Source of the DNA: an uncultured Bacilli bacterium
GTDB lineage: Bacteria > Bacillota_I > Bacilli_A > RF39 > UBA660
Assembly: GCA_934090685.1 (NCBI GenBank)
Contig: CAKOJN010000007.1
Coordinates: forward strand, 1 to 64,000
Length of the DNA: 64,000 nucleotides
Direction: 5' to 3'
The notes under the pieces were generated by a model. It was given only the letters and a program-made list of their open reading frames with translations. It ran no database searches and was not told where the DNA came from. The position numbers and the translations under genes were made by a program. Positions 57,659-64,000 of the stretch are shown here, one piece after another. Positions within the stretch are counted from its first letter, which is position 1. The number at the start of each line of letters is the position of its first letter.

Positions 57659-57735
57659 TGGTGGACCTTGTAGGACTCGAACCTACGACCGCCCGGTTAT
57701 GAGCCGGATGCTCTAACCAACTGAGCTAAAGGTCC
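57659..57735 (-). tRNA. tRNA with anticodon CAT, probably tRNA-Ile2 (lysidine-modified)
   Basis: A 77-base cloverleaf with encoded CCA, acceptor GGACCTT/AAGGTCC, D-arm AGCTCAGTTGGTTAGAGC, anticodon loop CTCATAA (CAT), T-arm GGTTCGAGTCC. Its body resembles Firmicutes tRNA-Ile(CAT) more than elongator or initiator Met tRNA; confirming identity requires TilS/MetRS determinants. Confidence 0.9.
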
Positions 57736-57855
57736 ACTGCTTATTAATAATATCATAAAGATTTATTATTTTCAATATCTTTTTTATAAAAAATGTGTAA
57801 AAAATCAATTATTGTGCTATTATATTAATGTAAGTATAAATAAGGAAGGTAGAAA

Positions 57856-59100
57856 ATGATATTATTAAATTATAAAGATAAACTATTTAAATATTTTATA
57901 TACATCTCAATAGTATTCGTGACGCTGTTTGTTATAACTACTTTTATTAACTTAGACTCAAATAAAAATAACAATGAAGTAGAAATGTCAAATATAGTTT
58001 TTAATAACGAAACAACTCAAATAAATGTAGAATATCCTAGATATAAAAATGATAAAATAAATAAAATAATAACAGATAGCGTATATAATTATGTAAAAAC
58101 ATTTAAAGAAAGTAAAGAAAATAAAGTACTTAATATAACTTATAATATATATAACTTTGATAATTATTCAAATATAGTTTTTTATATAGATAATTCATTA
58201 AGTAAAGAAAAAAATAAAAATATATTGATAGATCTTTCTAAAAAAGAGATCGCACATATAAGTAATATATATGACAAAGAATATTTAAATAACGAAATTA
58301 ATAATTTAGTTTATCATAAATATTTTAGTGGTATATATAATAAAGTGAAAGAATCTAATGTAGATAATCATACATATATAATTAGTAAAAATAAACTTGA
58401 TATTTATTTTAATGATATTGCATTTGATGGTATTGATTATATTCCAAATATCACTATAAGTTTAAGTGAGGATGTTTCAACCAAAGAAAATATATATGAT
58501 GAAACTAAAAAATATATAGCATTTACTTATGATGATGGACCAAGTGAATACACTCTTGAGGTATTAAATACCTTAGACGCGAACAATGCAACTGCGACAT
58601 TTTTTATGCTTGGAAATAAAATGAAAAAAAATAGTGAAACAGTTAAAACTATTAATTTATCTAATAGTGAAGTAGGTTCCCACACTTATTCACACAAAAA
58701 CTTAGTTAGTTTAAATGAAAAAGAAATACTTAATGAAATAAATACAACATCAATTATTTTTAATGAGATAACAGGTGATAATATTAAATATGTCAGACCA
58801 CCTTATGGTAACTACAATAATAAAGTTAAAAATGCAGGTTATCCTCTTATATTATGGAATATTGATCCTAAAGATTGGTTAGTTCGTGATAGTGATAAAA
58901 TATATAATAATATTATTAAAAATGCTTGTGATGGTTGCATAGTTCTTATGCACGATTGTTATAAAGAAACGGTAGAAGCATCAAAAATGGTTATACCGAA
59001 ACTAAAAGAAATGGGATATGAAATAGTAAGTATTTCTAAATTAATAGAAATTAAAAAATATAATATAGATCAAAATAAAGCAATTACATCAATAAGATAA
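57856..59100 (+). CDS. Membrane-anchored polysaccharide deacetylase (PdaC-like)
   Basis: A 414-residue exported enzyme. One N-terminal membrane helix lies at ~residues 13-36 (YIYISIVFVTLFVITTFI region). A DUF4163/DUF3298-like extracellular part follows (~50-215; VEYPRYKNDKINKIITDSVY). The NodB deacetylase domain spans ~225-400: FTYDDGPSEYTLEVLNTLDA (metal-binding D-D), SHTYSHKNLVSL (HxxxH), VRPPYGNYN, LWNIDPKDW and IVLMHDCYKE (final His). This domain order is that of Bacillus PdaC, which deacetylates peptidoglycan or oligochitin. AAGGAAGG precedes the ATG. Confidence 0.92.
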   Translation: MILLNYKDKLFKYFIYISIVFVTLFVITTFINLDSNKNNNEVEMSNIVFNNETTQINVEYPRYKNDKINKIITDSVYNYVKTFKESKENKVLNITYNIYNFDNYSNIVFYIDNSLSKEKNKNILIDLSKKEIAHISNIYDKEYLNNEINNLVYHKYFSGIYNKVKESNVDNHTYIISKNKLDIYFNDIAFDGIDYIPNITISLSEDVSTKENIYDETKKYIAFTYDDGPSEYTLEVLNTLDANNATATFFMLGNKMKKNSETVKTINLSNSEVGSHTYSHKNLVSLNEKEILNEINTTSIIFNEITGDNIKYVRPPYGNYNNKVKNAGYPLILWNIDPKDWLVRDSDKIYNNIIKNACDGCIVLMHDCYKETVEASKMVIPKLKEMGYEIVSISKLIEIKKYNIDQNKAITSIR

Positions 59101-59162
59101 AGTATTTTCAAAAAAGTACTTTATTTTTGCTTAAATTTATGTTATACTTCATATGTTGATGT

Positions 59163-59238
59163 GGACCACTAGCTCAGTTGGTAGAGCAACTGACTCTTAA
59201 TCAGTGGGTCTAGGGTTCGAGTCCCTAGTGGTCCACCA
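59163..59238 (+). tRNA. tRNA-Lys (anticodon CTT)
   Basis: A 76-base cloverleaf with encoded CCA. Acceptor GGACCAC/GTGGTCC, D-arm AGCTCAGTTGGTAGAGCA, anticodon loop CTCTTAA (CTT, reading AAG), variable loop GGGTC, T-arm GGTTCGAGTCC. A terminator follows at 59251. Confidence 0.95.
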
Positions 59239-59250
59239 ATTATGATACAG

Positions 59251-59278
59251 AGACTCGCTTATGCGAGTTTTATTTTAT
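59251..59278 (+). terminator. Terminator of tRNA-Lys
   Basis: ACTCGC-TTAT-GCGAGT (59253-59268) followed by TTTATTTTAT. Confidence 0.75.
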
Positions 59279-59290
59279 AAGGAGTCTATC

Positions 59291-59908
59291 ATGGAAAAAA
59301 GAAATATTATAATCACATATGTTTTATTACTACTTATTATAGTAGTACTATTGATCATGGTATTTTATTACAAAGAAAAAGCAAATAAAACATGTCCAAA
59401 ATGCGAAATAAGAAATACAAATAATATAAATAATAACACTAATCAAAATAACAATATCAAGAAAAACGATGACGTTAATGAGAATATTATAAATACTGGT
59501 AAAACTTTATGGAATAACACTTACAATCTATATTGGAATTTTATGAAAAATGTAAAAACTACTGAAATAAGTTTAGGTGAAAATAAAATAAATAATATGA
59601 ATGACTTTAATTTTGCATCACTTACAGATAATGCATTAAAAGAATTATATGACTCATTAGGAGTTAAAAATAGTAATGGGACTTACTACATAGAATCTTT
59701 AAGAACTAAAGGTGATGAAACATATATGATAAGTGAAATAACATTAAAAGAAAACAAAGATAATAAAATAATATACAACGTTGAATCTAAATATTGCGCA
59801 AGTGGTGATAAAAGTAACTGTAAAGATGTTGCTAATGTAAATAATGACTTTATAGTAATAAAAGAAAACAATAACTATAAAGTTGATTCATTTATATTAC
59901 CAGATTAA
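59291..59908 (+). CDS. Single-pass membrane protein, unknown
   Basis: A 205-residue protein starting ATG 59291 with AAGGAG upstream; the frame is open from 59261 but that part is the tRNA terminator. One membrane helix lies at ~5-25 (IIITYVLLLLIIVVLLIMVF), then a CPKC motif (TCPKCEIRN), an Asn-rich linker and a soluble domain with NNMNDFNFASLTDNALKELY, NSNGTYYIESLRTKGDETYM and YCASGDKSNCKDVANVNNDF. Outside location is likely. No recognised family. It ends in a two-way terminator. Confidence 0.6.
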   Translation: MEKRNIIITYVLLLLIIVVLLIMVFYYKEKANKTCPKCEIRNTNNINNNTNQNNNIKKNDDVNENIINTGKTLWNNTYNLYWNFMKNVKTTEISLGENKINNMNDFNFASLTDNALKELYDSLGVKNSNGTYYIESLRTKGDETYMISEITLKENKDNKIIYNVESKYCASGDKSNCKDVANVNNDFIVIKENNNYKVDSFILPD

Positions 59909-59934
59909 AAAAAGAAGCTCAAGCGCTTCTTTTT
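59909..59934. terminator. Bidirectional terminator between the gene at 59291 and DUF4044
   Basis: AAAAGAAGC (59910-59918) pairs with GCTTCTTTT (59925-59933) around six bases, with A and T runs on both sides. Confidence 0.85.
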
Positions 59935-60043
59935 AACTGAATATTACAGAAAATGCTATTGTAAAGATGTAACCAAACATTACAATAAGCATCACCCACG
60001 CAAATATTTTTTTCCATATGTTTTTAGTTTTTTTCTTTGCCAT
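59933..60043 (-). CDS. DUF4044-family small membrane protein
   Basis: A 36-residue protein, MAKKKTKNIWKKIFAWVMLI then VMFGYIFTIAFSVIFS: a basic start and one hydrophobic segment. This is the shape of the tiny DUF4044 family found in low-GC Gram-positives. AGGT lies before the ATG on the minus strand. Its stop overlaps the two-way terminator at 59909-59934. Too short for usual ORF lists, but it has an SD and the family pattern. Role unknown. Confidence 0.7.
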   Translation of the reverse strand: MAKKKTKNIWKKIFAWVMLIVMFGYIFTIAFSVIFS

Positions 60044-60097
60044 TTTAATACCTCAATAAAATTATAATATAATTAGAATAAAAAATAAAGTTTTTAA

Positions 60098-60103
60098 TAT
60101 AAT
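60098..60103 (+). promoter_or_regulatory. -10 element (TATAAT) for a leaderless spoIIM mRNA
   Basis: TATAAT ends 5 bases before the ATG at 60109, so transcription would begin at the start codon. There is no SD. The same arrangement is seen at 8958-8970. Confidence 0.6.
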
Positions 60104-60108
60104 TTAAT

Positions 60109-60696
60109 ATGAAAATTATTAAAACTAAATTATTTAAGTCATTATTAATTTCTTTTAGTATTGGTGTTTTTATAGGAATAATTTGTTTTATACTACTGTC
60201 ATTTAGTGAAAAAATGTCTTTATCTAGTGATCTTACTAACTATATTAATTTAATACATGATGGTAATTTTAAATACTTTCCATCTTTTATTAAATCATTT
60301 ATATCTAACTATAAATATCTTGTATTAATATGGGTATTTGGTATTGTATTTTTTTGTTCTTTATTAATACCATTTATAATCATTTATAGAGGTATATTAC
60401 TAGGTTTTACTATTTCAAGTATAATATATGTATTTCATATAAAAGGGCTTTTATATAGCTTAATAATGCTTATACCTAGCACTATTATAAATGAATTTAT
60501 TTTTATATTAATTAGTTATTATAGTATAACATTTGCAACTAAATGCTTTAATGTAATTAAGAAAGATAAAACTATTAATTTAAGACAATTTATTAAAAAT
60601 TATTTTTATATATTTTTAGTATTATCATCTTGTATATTACTTTCAAGTGTATATGAAATATATATTGGTTCAAATATTATTAAATTTGTAGTATAA
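60109..60696 (+). CDS. spoIIM: SpoIIM-like stage II sporulation membrane protein (DUF95)
   Basis: A 195-residue polytopic membrane protein of the SpoIIM/DUF95 type, which scaffolds SpoIIP and SpoIID in engulfment. Membrane segments are near 10-30 (LLISFSIGVFIGIICFILLS), 70-95 (YLVLIWVFGIVFFCSLLIPF), 96-115 (IIIYRGILLGFTISSIIYVF), 118-140 and 168-185. The loop with RGILLGFT and FHIKGLLYSLIMLIPSTIIN is typical of the family. It looks leaderless. Together with SpoIIP at 34596 and SigK at 16899 this supports a functional sporulation programme. It precedes mnmA by 24 bases. Confidence 0.85.
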   Translation: MKIIKTKLFKSLLISFSIGVFIGIICFILLSFSEKMSLSSDLTNYINLIHDGNFKYFPSFIKSFISNYKYLVLIWVFGIVFFCSLLIPFIIIYRGILLGFTISSIIYVFHIKGLLYSLIMLIPSTIINEFIFILISYYSITFATKCFNVIKKDKTINLRQFIKNYFYIFLVLSSCILLSSVYEIYIGSNIIKFVV

Positions 60697-60720
60697 TACT
60701 TACGAAAGGAAAGAAGTATT

Positions 60721-61815
60721 ATGAGAGTAGTAGTAGGCATGAGTGGCGGAGTAGACTCAGCAGTATCAGCATATTTATTAAAAAAAGAAGGTTATGATGT
60801 TGTTGGTCTTTTTATGAAAAATTGGGACTCAAATATTAATAATGATAAAGAAGGTATAACAGATGGTGTGTGTCCTCAAGAACTTGATTTTAGAGATGCT
60901 AAAGCTGTATGTGATGAATTATGTATACCATTATATAGAGTGGACTTTATAAAAGAATATTGGGATGATGTATTTAAATATTTCTTAAGTGAACTTGAAA
61001 AGGGTAGAACACCAAACCCAGATATTATGTGTAATAAATATATAAAGTTCGATTTATTTAAAAAAGAAGCAAAGAAATTAGGCGCTGATAAAATAGCCAC
61101 TGGTCATTATGCTCGTATAGAAGGAAATAGACTTTTAAGAGGAGTAGATAATAATAAAGATCAAACATACTTCTTATCTCAAGTATCATCTGAACAATTA
61201 AAAGATGTGCTATTTCCAGTAGGTGGACTTACTAAGCCAGAAGTTAGAAAGATTGCTGAAGAAAATAATTTACCAGTTGCTAAAAAGAAAGATTCTACTG
61301 GAATTTGTTTTATTGGCGAAAGACATTATCAAGAGTTTATTTCTAATTACTTAAAAGGTAAAAAAGGTGACATTATTGATGTGGAAACAGGAAAAAAAGT
61401 TGGGGTACACAAAGGTCTTATGAATTATACAATTGGTCAAAGAAGAAATGTAGGACTTTCTGGTGATGAAAAAAGACATTATGTTTGTGGTAAAGACTCT
61501 AAAAATAATATTCTTTATGTAGCATACGGAGATGATTCAAAATATTTATTATCAGATGAGGCTATTATTGAAGATATGAACTATATTTCAGATAAACATC
61601 CAGTATTTGCTACTGCTAAATTTAGATATAGAAGTGAAGATGTGCCGGTAACAATAGAATACTTAGAGAATAATCAAATAAAAGTTAAATATGATAATGT
61701 AAAAGCTGTTACTCCAGGACAAGCATGTGTTATTTATTTAGGTGAACAATGCTTAATGGGTGGAATTATAAAACAAGTATTTAAAGATGGAAAAGATATT
61801 TGGTATTTAAAATAG
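60721..61815 (+). CDS. mnmA: tRNA-specific 2-thiouridylase
   Basis: A 364-residue ATP pyrophosphatase that makes s2U34 in tRNA-Lys, -Glu and -Gln. PP-loop GMSGGVDSAVSAYLLKKEGY (~residues 5-24) then DVVGLFMKNWD; catalytic Cys in NPDIMCNKYIKF (~98-109) and in STGICFIGERH (~195-205); tRNA-binding GQRRNVGLSGDEKRHYVCGK (~235-254); C-terminal TPGQACVIYLGEQCLMGGGI-like segment (GQACVIYLGEQCLMGG). GAAAGGAAAG precedes the ATG. A tRNA-Lys gene is 1.5 kb upstream by chance. A terminator overlaps its end. Confidence 0.95.
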   Translation: MRVVVGMSGGVDSAVSAYLLKKEGYDVVGLFMKNWDSNINNDKEGITDGVCPQELDFRDAKAVCDELCIPLYRVDFIKEYWDDVFKYFLSELEKGRTPNPDIMCNKYIKFDLFKKEAKKLGADKIATGHYARIEGNRLLRGVDNNKDQTYFLSQVSSEQLKDVLFPVGGLTKPEVRKIAEENNLPVAKKKDSTGICFIGERHYQEFISNYLKGKKGDIIDVETGKKVGVHKGLMNYTIGQRRNVGLSGDEKRHYVCGKDSKNNILYVAYGDDSKYLLSDEAIIEDMNYISDKHPVFATAKFRYRSEDVPVTIEYLENNQIKVKYDNVKAVTPGQACVIYLGEQCLMGGIIKQVFKDGKDIWYLK

Positions 61816-61841
61816 AAAATATTAATTTATTTTCTTTTTTT
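61814..61841 (+). terminator. Terminator of mnmA
   Basis: AGAAAATA (61814-61821) pairs with TATTTTCT (61828-61835) followed by T6; it contains the stop codon. Confidence 0.85.
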
Positions 61842-62116
61842 ATGGACTTTTATATAAATAATTGATACACTTTAATTAGAAAATGTAGTTCTACTTTACA
61901 ATTTAAAAAGACTGCCTAAGCAGTCGCTCACAAGTGAGTATTTAGGGCTAAGCCTTTATTTTAACTCTCTATGTCATCTTAAATGGTATTAAGACACAAA
62001 CTTAAACATATACTGAATTTTTCATTAATATTAAAATTGCTTTTTAATGTTTATATATTGACAACCGAGTGTAAAGTGTTATACAATTAACATAGTGAGA
62101 ATAGGAGAAATGATGT
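61842..62116. other. 275-bp intergenic region with three tandem hairpins
   Basis: 61910-61925 is a perfect stem GACTGC-CTAA-GCAGTC; 61926-61939 is CTCAC/GTGAG; ~61944-61956 is GGGC-TAA-GCCT (AGGGC with GCCTT), followed by TTTATTTT. The patch is much richer in G and C than its surroundings. It may be the 3' end of a small RNA. Downstream, TTGACA (62058-62063) and TATACA about 17 bp later form a promoter for the HTH gene, and AATAGGAG the SD. Confidence 0.5.
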
Positions 62117-62884
62117 ATGAAAGAATTGAATGGACTATTAGGTCAAATCGGTATATCTAAAGTTAAACTAGCTAAATATTTAGGTGTATCTAGACAAATG
62201 ATATATAATTATTTAGAACTTGATTCGTTGAGTAAATGGCCTCAAGAAAAAAGATTACTATTATTAAAATTACTTGACATAGAGGAGGGTAATGAAAAAG
62301 AAATAAAGAAAATTAAAGTAAATAGTGAATACTTAGAAAGTGTAGAGGCAAGACTAAATCAAACTGTTAAAGATTTAAATAGTCAAAATTTTAATTATAA
62401 AAATCTTACGAAAGATGAACAAGAATTATTAAATGATATGATATTCTTAATAAGGGAAAAGTTTACTGAAGAAAAAACAAAAGATACGTATTTTATTTTC
62501 TTATATTTATACCATATTTTACAATCAATTGATAATGTTCCAGAGATTAAATATCTATTTGCATATTTATCTAAAAAGACTGGATTTACTAATCCAATGG
62601 AATTTAAGTTTGATGAGACTAGACAATTTATTTTAGAGAGTATTATATTCACTGCATTTAATTTATATAATAATGGTGGTGCCTCTAGATCAAAATTAGT
62701 TGAATCTCATAATAGATTTGTTCAAGAAATTGAAAATGACAAAGAAGAAAAATTAAGTCGTACTCAACAATTAAATACAGTTAAATTCCAAGCATTAAAG
62801 GAATTAGGTTACACTGAAATAACTAAAGAAAATGCTTCAGAAGTATTGAACAGAATGGCAGAAATCGAATCAAGAAAAGTATAA
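62117..62884 (+). CDS. HTH-domain protein, possible regulator
   Basis: A 255-residue protein. The N-terminal helix-turn-helix is LGQIGISKVKLAKYLGVSRQ then MIYNYLELDSLSKWPQEKRL (~residues 8-47), of the Cro/C1 kind. The rest (~80-255) is mostly helical, with NLTKDEQELLNDMIFLIREK, YFIFLYLYHILQSIDNVPEI and FIFLYLYHIL-type hydrophobic stretches but no membrane segment. The C-terminus repeats TVKFQALKELGYTEITKENA. It is a probable transcription factor or phage-resistance-like control protein; the target is unknown. It is transcribed alone and ends in a terminator. Confidence 0.7.
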   Translation: MKELNGLLGQIGISKVKLAKYLGVSRQMIYNYLELDSLSKWPQEKRLLLLKLLDIEEGNEKEIKKIKVNSEYLESVEARLNQTVKDLNSQNFNYKNLTKDEQELLNDMIFLIREKFTEEKTKDTYFIFLYLYHILQSIDNVPEIKYLFAYLSKKTGFTNPMEFKFDETRQFILESIIFTAFNLYNNGGASRSKLVESHNRFVQEIENDKEEKLSRTQQLNTVKFQALKELGYTEITKENASEVLNRMAEIESRKV

Positions 62885-62956
62885 TTTTAGTAAATTTTAT
62901 AACTTCAAATAACTTACATTATGTTAACTTATGTATAAAAAATTTTATTAATAATC

Positions 62957-62988
62957 AAAAAATAGATACTAATTTATCTATTTTTTTT
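62957..62988 (+). terminator. Terminator after the HTH gene
   Basis: AAAATAGATA (62959-62968) pairs perfectly with TATCTATTTT (62975-62984), with more T's after. Confidence 0.85.
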
Positions 62989-63166
62989 GTTTCTAACAAC
63001 AACAATTGTACCTACTTATAAGTAAATCGTGGCATTATTAATAATGTTTTCTAATTTTAATATTATACATAATATCATTACATATCTTTAAATTACTTGA
63101 AACATTTTCAGCACATTTTTATTCATTAGATGTATAGTTATCCACCTCGATTCTTCATATAAAGCA
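62989..63166. other. Intergenic region with no gene seen
   Basis: AT-rich sequence between the HTH terminator and the convergent ZIP gene. No open frame with an SD, no tRNA and no clear repeat was found. Confidence 0.6.
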
Positions 63167-63904
63167 TTATATTATTATCATTGAAATAATAAATAGCAAT
63201 ATGGCACAAATAAAACCTAATATCATATGTTTATTATTTTTATAACTTTTAACTTCTTTTAATATATCATTCAATGATAAACTTATCATCAGTCCTGCTA
63301 CAAAAATTAAAATAAACGATAAAAATATTTCATTTATATAATTTTTCAATAGTATAAATGCAAGCAATGCCCCTATTGGTTCTGAGAGACCAGAAAGTAG
63401 GGTATAAAAACAGGTTTTTCTTCTACCTACTCCGCTATAATAAAGTGGAATAGAGATAGCTATTCCTTCGGGAATATTATGAAGCATTATTGCTAAACAT
63501 AATTCTATACCAAGATGAATATCAGTATAGGCACCCATAAATACCGCGATTCCCTCCGGAAAATTATGCAACATTAATGAAATCATACTAAGTACCCCTA
63601 TTTTATATAATGATGAATTATTATGATTTTTAATTTTCTTATTTATTTTATCTATACTTAAATAACCAAGTAAAAAAGTAAGAATTATTAAAATTATACC
63701 AAACTCTATTTTATAATTTTTTATAATATTTAATGAAGAAGATGGCAATAAATCAAAAATAGAAATTAGTGTCATAATAGCAAGAGAAAATGATAGTGAC
63801 ACTACTATTAAATTATCGATTTTCCTATATTTAAAAAATATCAGCACACTTCCAATAACAGTAGAAAGTCCGGCAATCAAAGATAATAATAATGGTATTT
63901 TCAT
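63167..63904 (-). CDS. zupT: ZIP-family metal transporter
   Basis: A 245-residue membrane transporter that brings divalent metals (zinc, iron) into the cell. It has about eight membrane helices. The metal-site helices carry LHNFPEGIAVFMGAYTDIHL (~residues 112-131) and LHNIPEGIAISIPLYYSGVG (~142-161), with the HNxPEG motif of ZIP proteins in both. SGLSEPIGALLAFIL (~172) follows, as in ZupT/GufA-type ZIPs. The ATG at 63904 has no obvious SD on the minus strand. Nothing is recognised in the last ~95 bases of the window beyond it. Confidence 0.93.
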   Translation of the reverse strand: MKIPLLLSLIAGLSTVIGSVLIFFKYRKIDNLIVVSLSFSLAIMTLISIFDLLPSSSLNIIKNYKIEFGIILIILTFLLGYLSIDKINKKIKNHNNSSLYKIGVLSMISLMLHNFPEGIAVFMGAYTDIHLGIELCLAIMLHNIPEGIAISIPLYYSGVGRRKTCFYTLLSGLSEPIGALLAFILLKNYINEIFLSFILIFVAGLMISLSLNDILKEVKSYKNNKHMILGFICAILLFIISMIII

Positions 63905-64000
63905 AATATATTCTATTAAAGATAATAAAATTTAGACCAATAATTTCCAAATTTACAATACATTATATTACCCTATTTATACATAATAATATTAGGTGGT

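Noticed and set aside
57659..57735. Calling the CAT tRNA initiator tRNA-fMet
   Set aside because: The acceptor stem begins with a paired G and the anticodon stem lacks the three G-C pairs typical of initiators; the body is closest to tRNA-Ile2.
1..64000. DGR reverse transcriptase, accessory Avd gene or template repeat in the window
   Set aside because: No reverse transcriptase motif (YxDD) and no third copy of TGGTGGCTCCGC or GGCGTTTCTCCAGC was found, so the retroelement core must be elsewhere if it exists.
1..64000. Mycoplasma-type code with UGA as Trp
   Set aside because: UGA ends several genes (for example pilD and dnaB) and Trp positions use TGG, so the standard bacterial code fits.

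Overview
The window is a very AT-rich (by eye a little over a quarter G+C) chromosomal segment of an anaerobic, Gram-positive-type bacterium of the Bacilli/Mollicutes neighbourhood. It resembles the uncultured gut Bacilli often labelled RF39 or similar; that placement is an inference. Supporting signs are the Firmicutes-specific DnaB/DnaI primosome pair, YqeG-YqeH, two T-box leaders, an oxygen-sensitive class III ribonucleotide reductase, and three sporulation proteins (SigK, SpoIIP, SpoIIM). UGA is a stop and Trp is UGG, so the code is the standard bacterial one (table 11), not the mycoplasma code.

Layout. 1-8.9 kb is the most unusual part. It has the 3' end of one DUF6273 / C-type-lectin-like gene and a complete paralogue with a type IV pilin N-terminus (2257-3384). 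Their last ~27 codons differ in the pattern left by a diversity-generating retroelement (DGR): first and second codon bases scrambled, third base kept. The complete gene sits behind a promoter whose -35/-10 spacer contains a run of ten G. Between the two lie an Rpn-family nuclease, an IS30-derived miniature element and a long palindrome. Nearby are a membrane-anchored protein made of EF-Tu domains II-III without a GTPase domain, lepA, a PilC/GspF platform protein and a prepilin peptidase. 9-12.4 kb has a large secreted protein with two DUF6273-like modules and an L,D-transpeptidase. 12.4-22 kb has T-box-ileS, a GNAT enzyme, sigK, a CYTH protein, and an nrdD whose glycyl-radical domain is a separate 51-residue gene, followed by nrdG. 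22-25.2 kb is a surface-polymer O-acylation set (DUF4358, MBOAT, DHHW). 25.3-29.6 kb is yqeG-yqeH-mutL-small ORF-miaA. 29.6-33.2 kb is an unrecognised five-gene cluster with two paralogous HExxH proteins. 33.2-41 kb has a transglutaminase-like protein, rpsT, spoIIP, a YigZ-family protein, uvrC and a regulated dnaB-dnaI-5-FTHF cyclo-ligase operon. 41-48.7 kb has a lipoprotein, a membrane protein, T-box-(unknown)-thrS, two tandem paralogues of unknown function and an HD hydrolase. 48.7-56 kb has an S41 peptidase, murC, an AbrB-ABC exporter operon and a DUF5050 membrane protein. 56-64 kb has a decayed recombinase/KilA-N chimera, three tRNAs, a PdaC-like deacetylase, DUF4044, SpoIIM, mnmA, an HTH protein and a ZIP transporter.

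How it fits together. Most of the window is housekeeping: translation, repair, replication initiation, dNTP supply and wall synthesis. The accessory interest is at the left end. There a pilin-like receptor appears to be diversified in sequence by a DGR and possibly switched on and off by slippage in its promoter, with part of the machinery that would process and assemble it (PilC, PilD) a few kb away. No DGR reverse transcriptase, template repeat or pilus ATPase is in the window; they would have to be elsewhere. Coordinates, motif positions and hairpins were read by hand; family assignments come from recognised motifs, not database searches.
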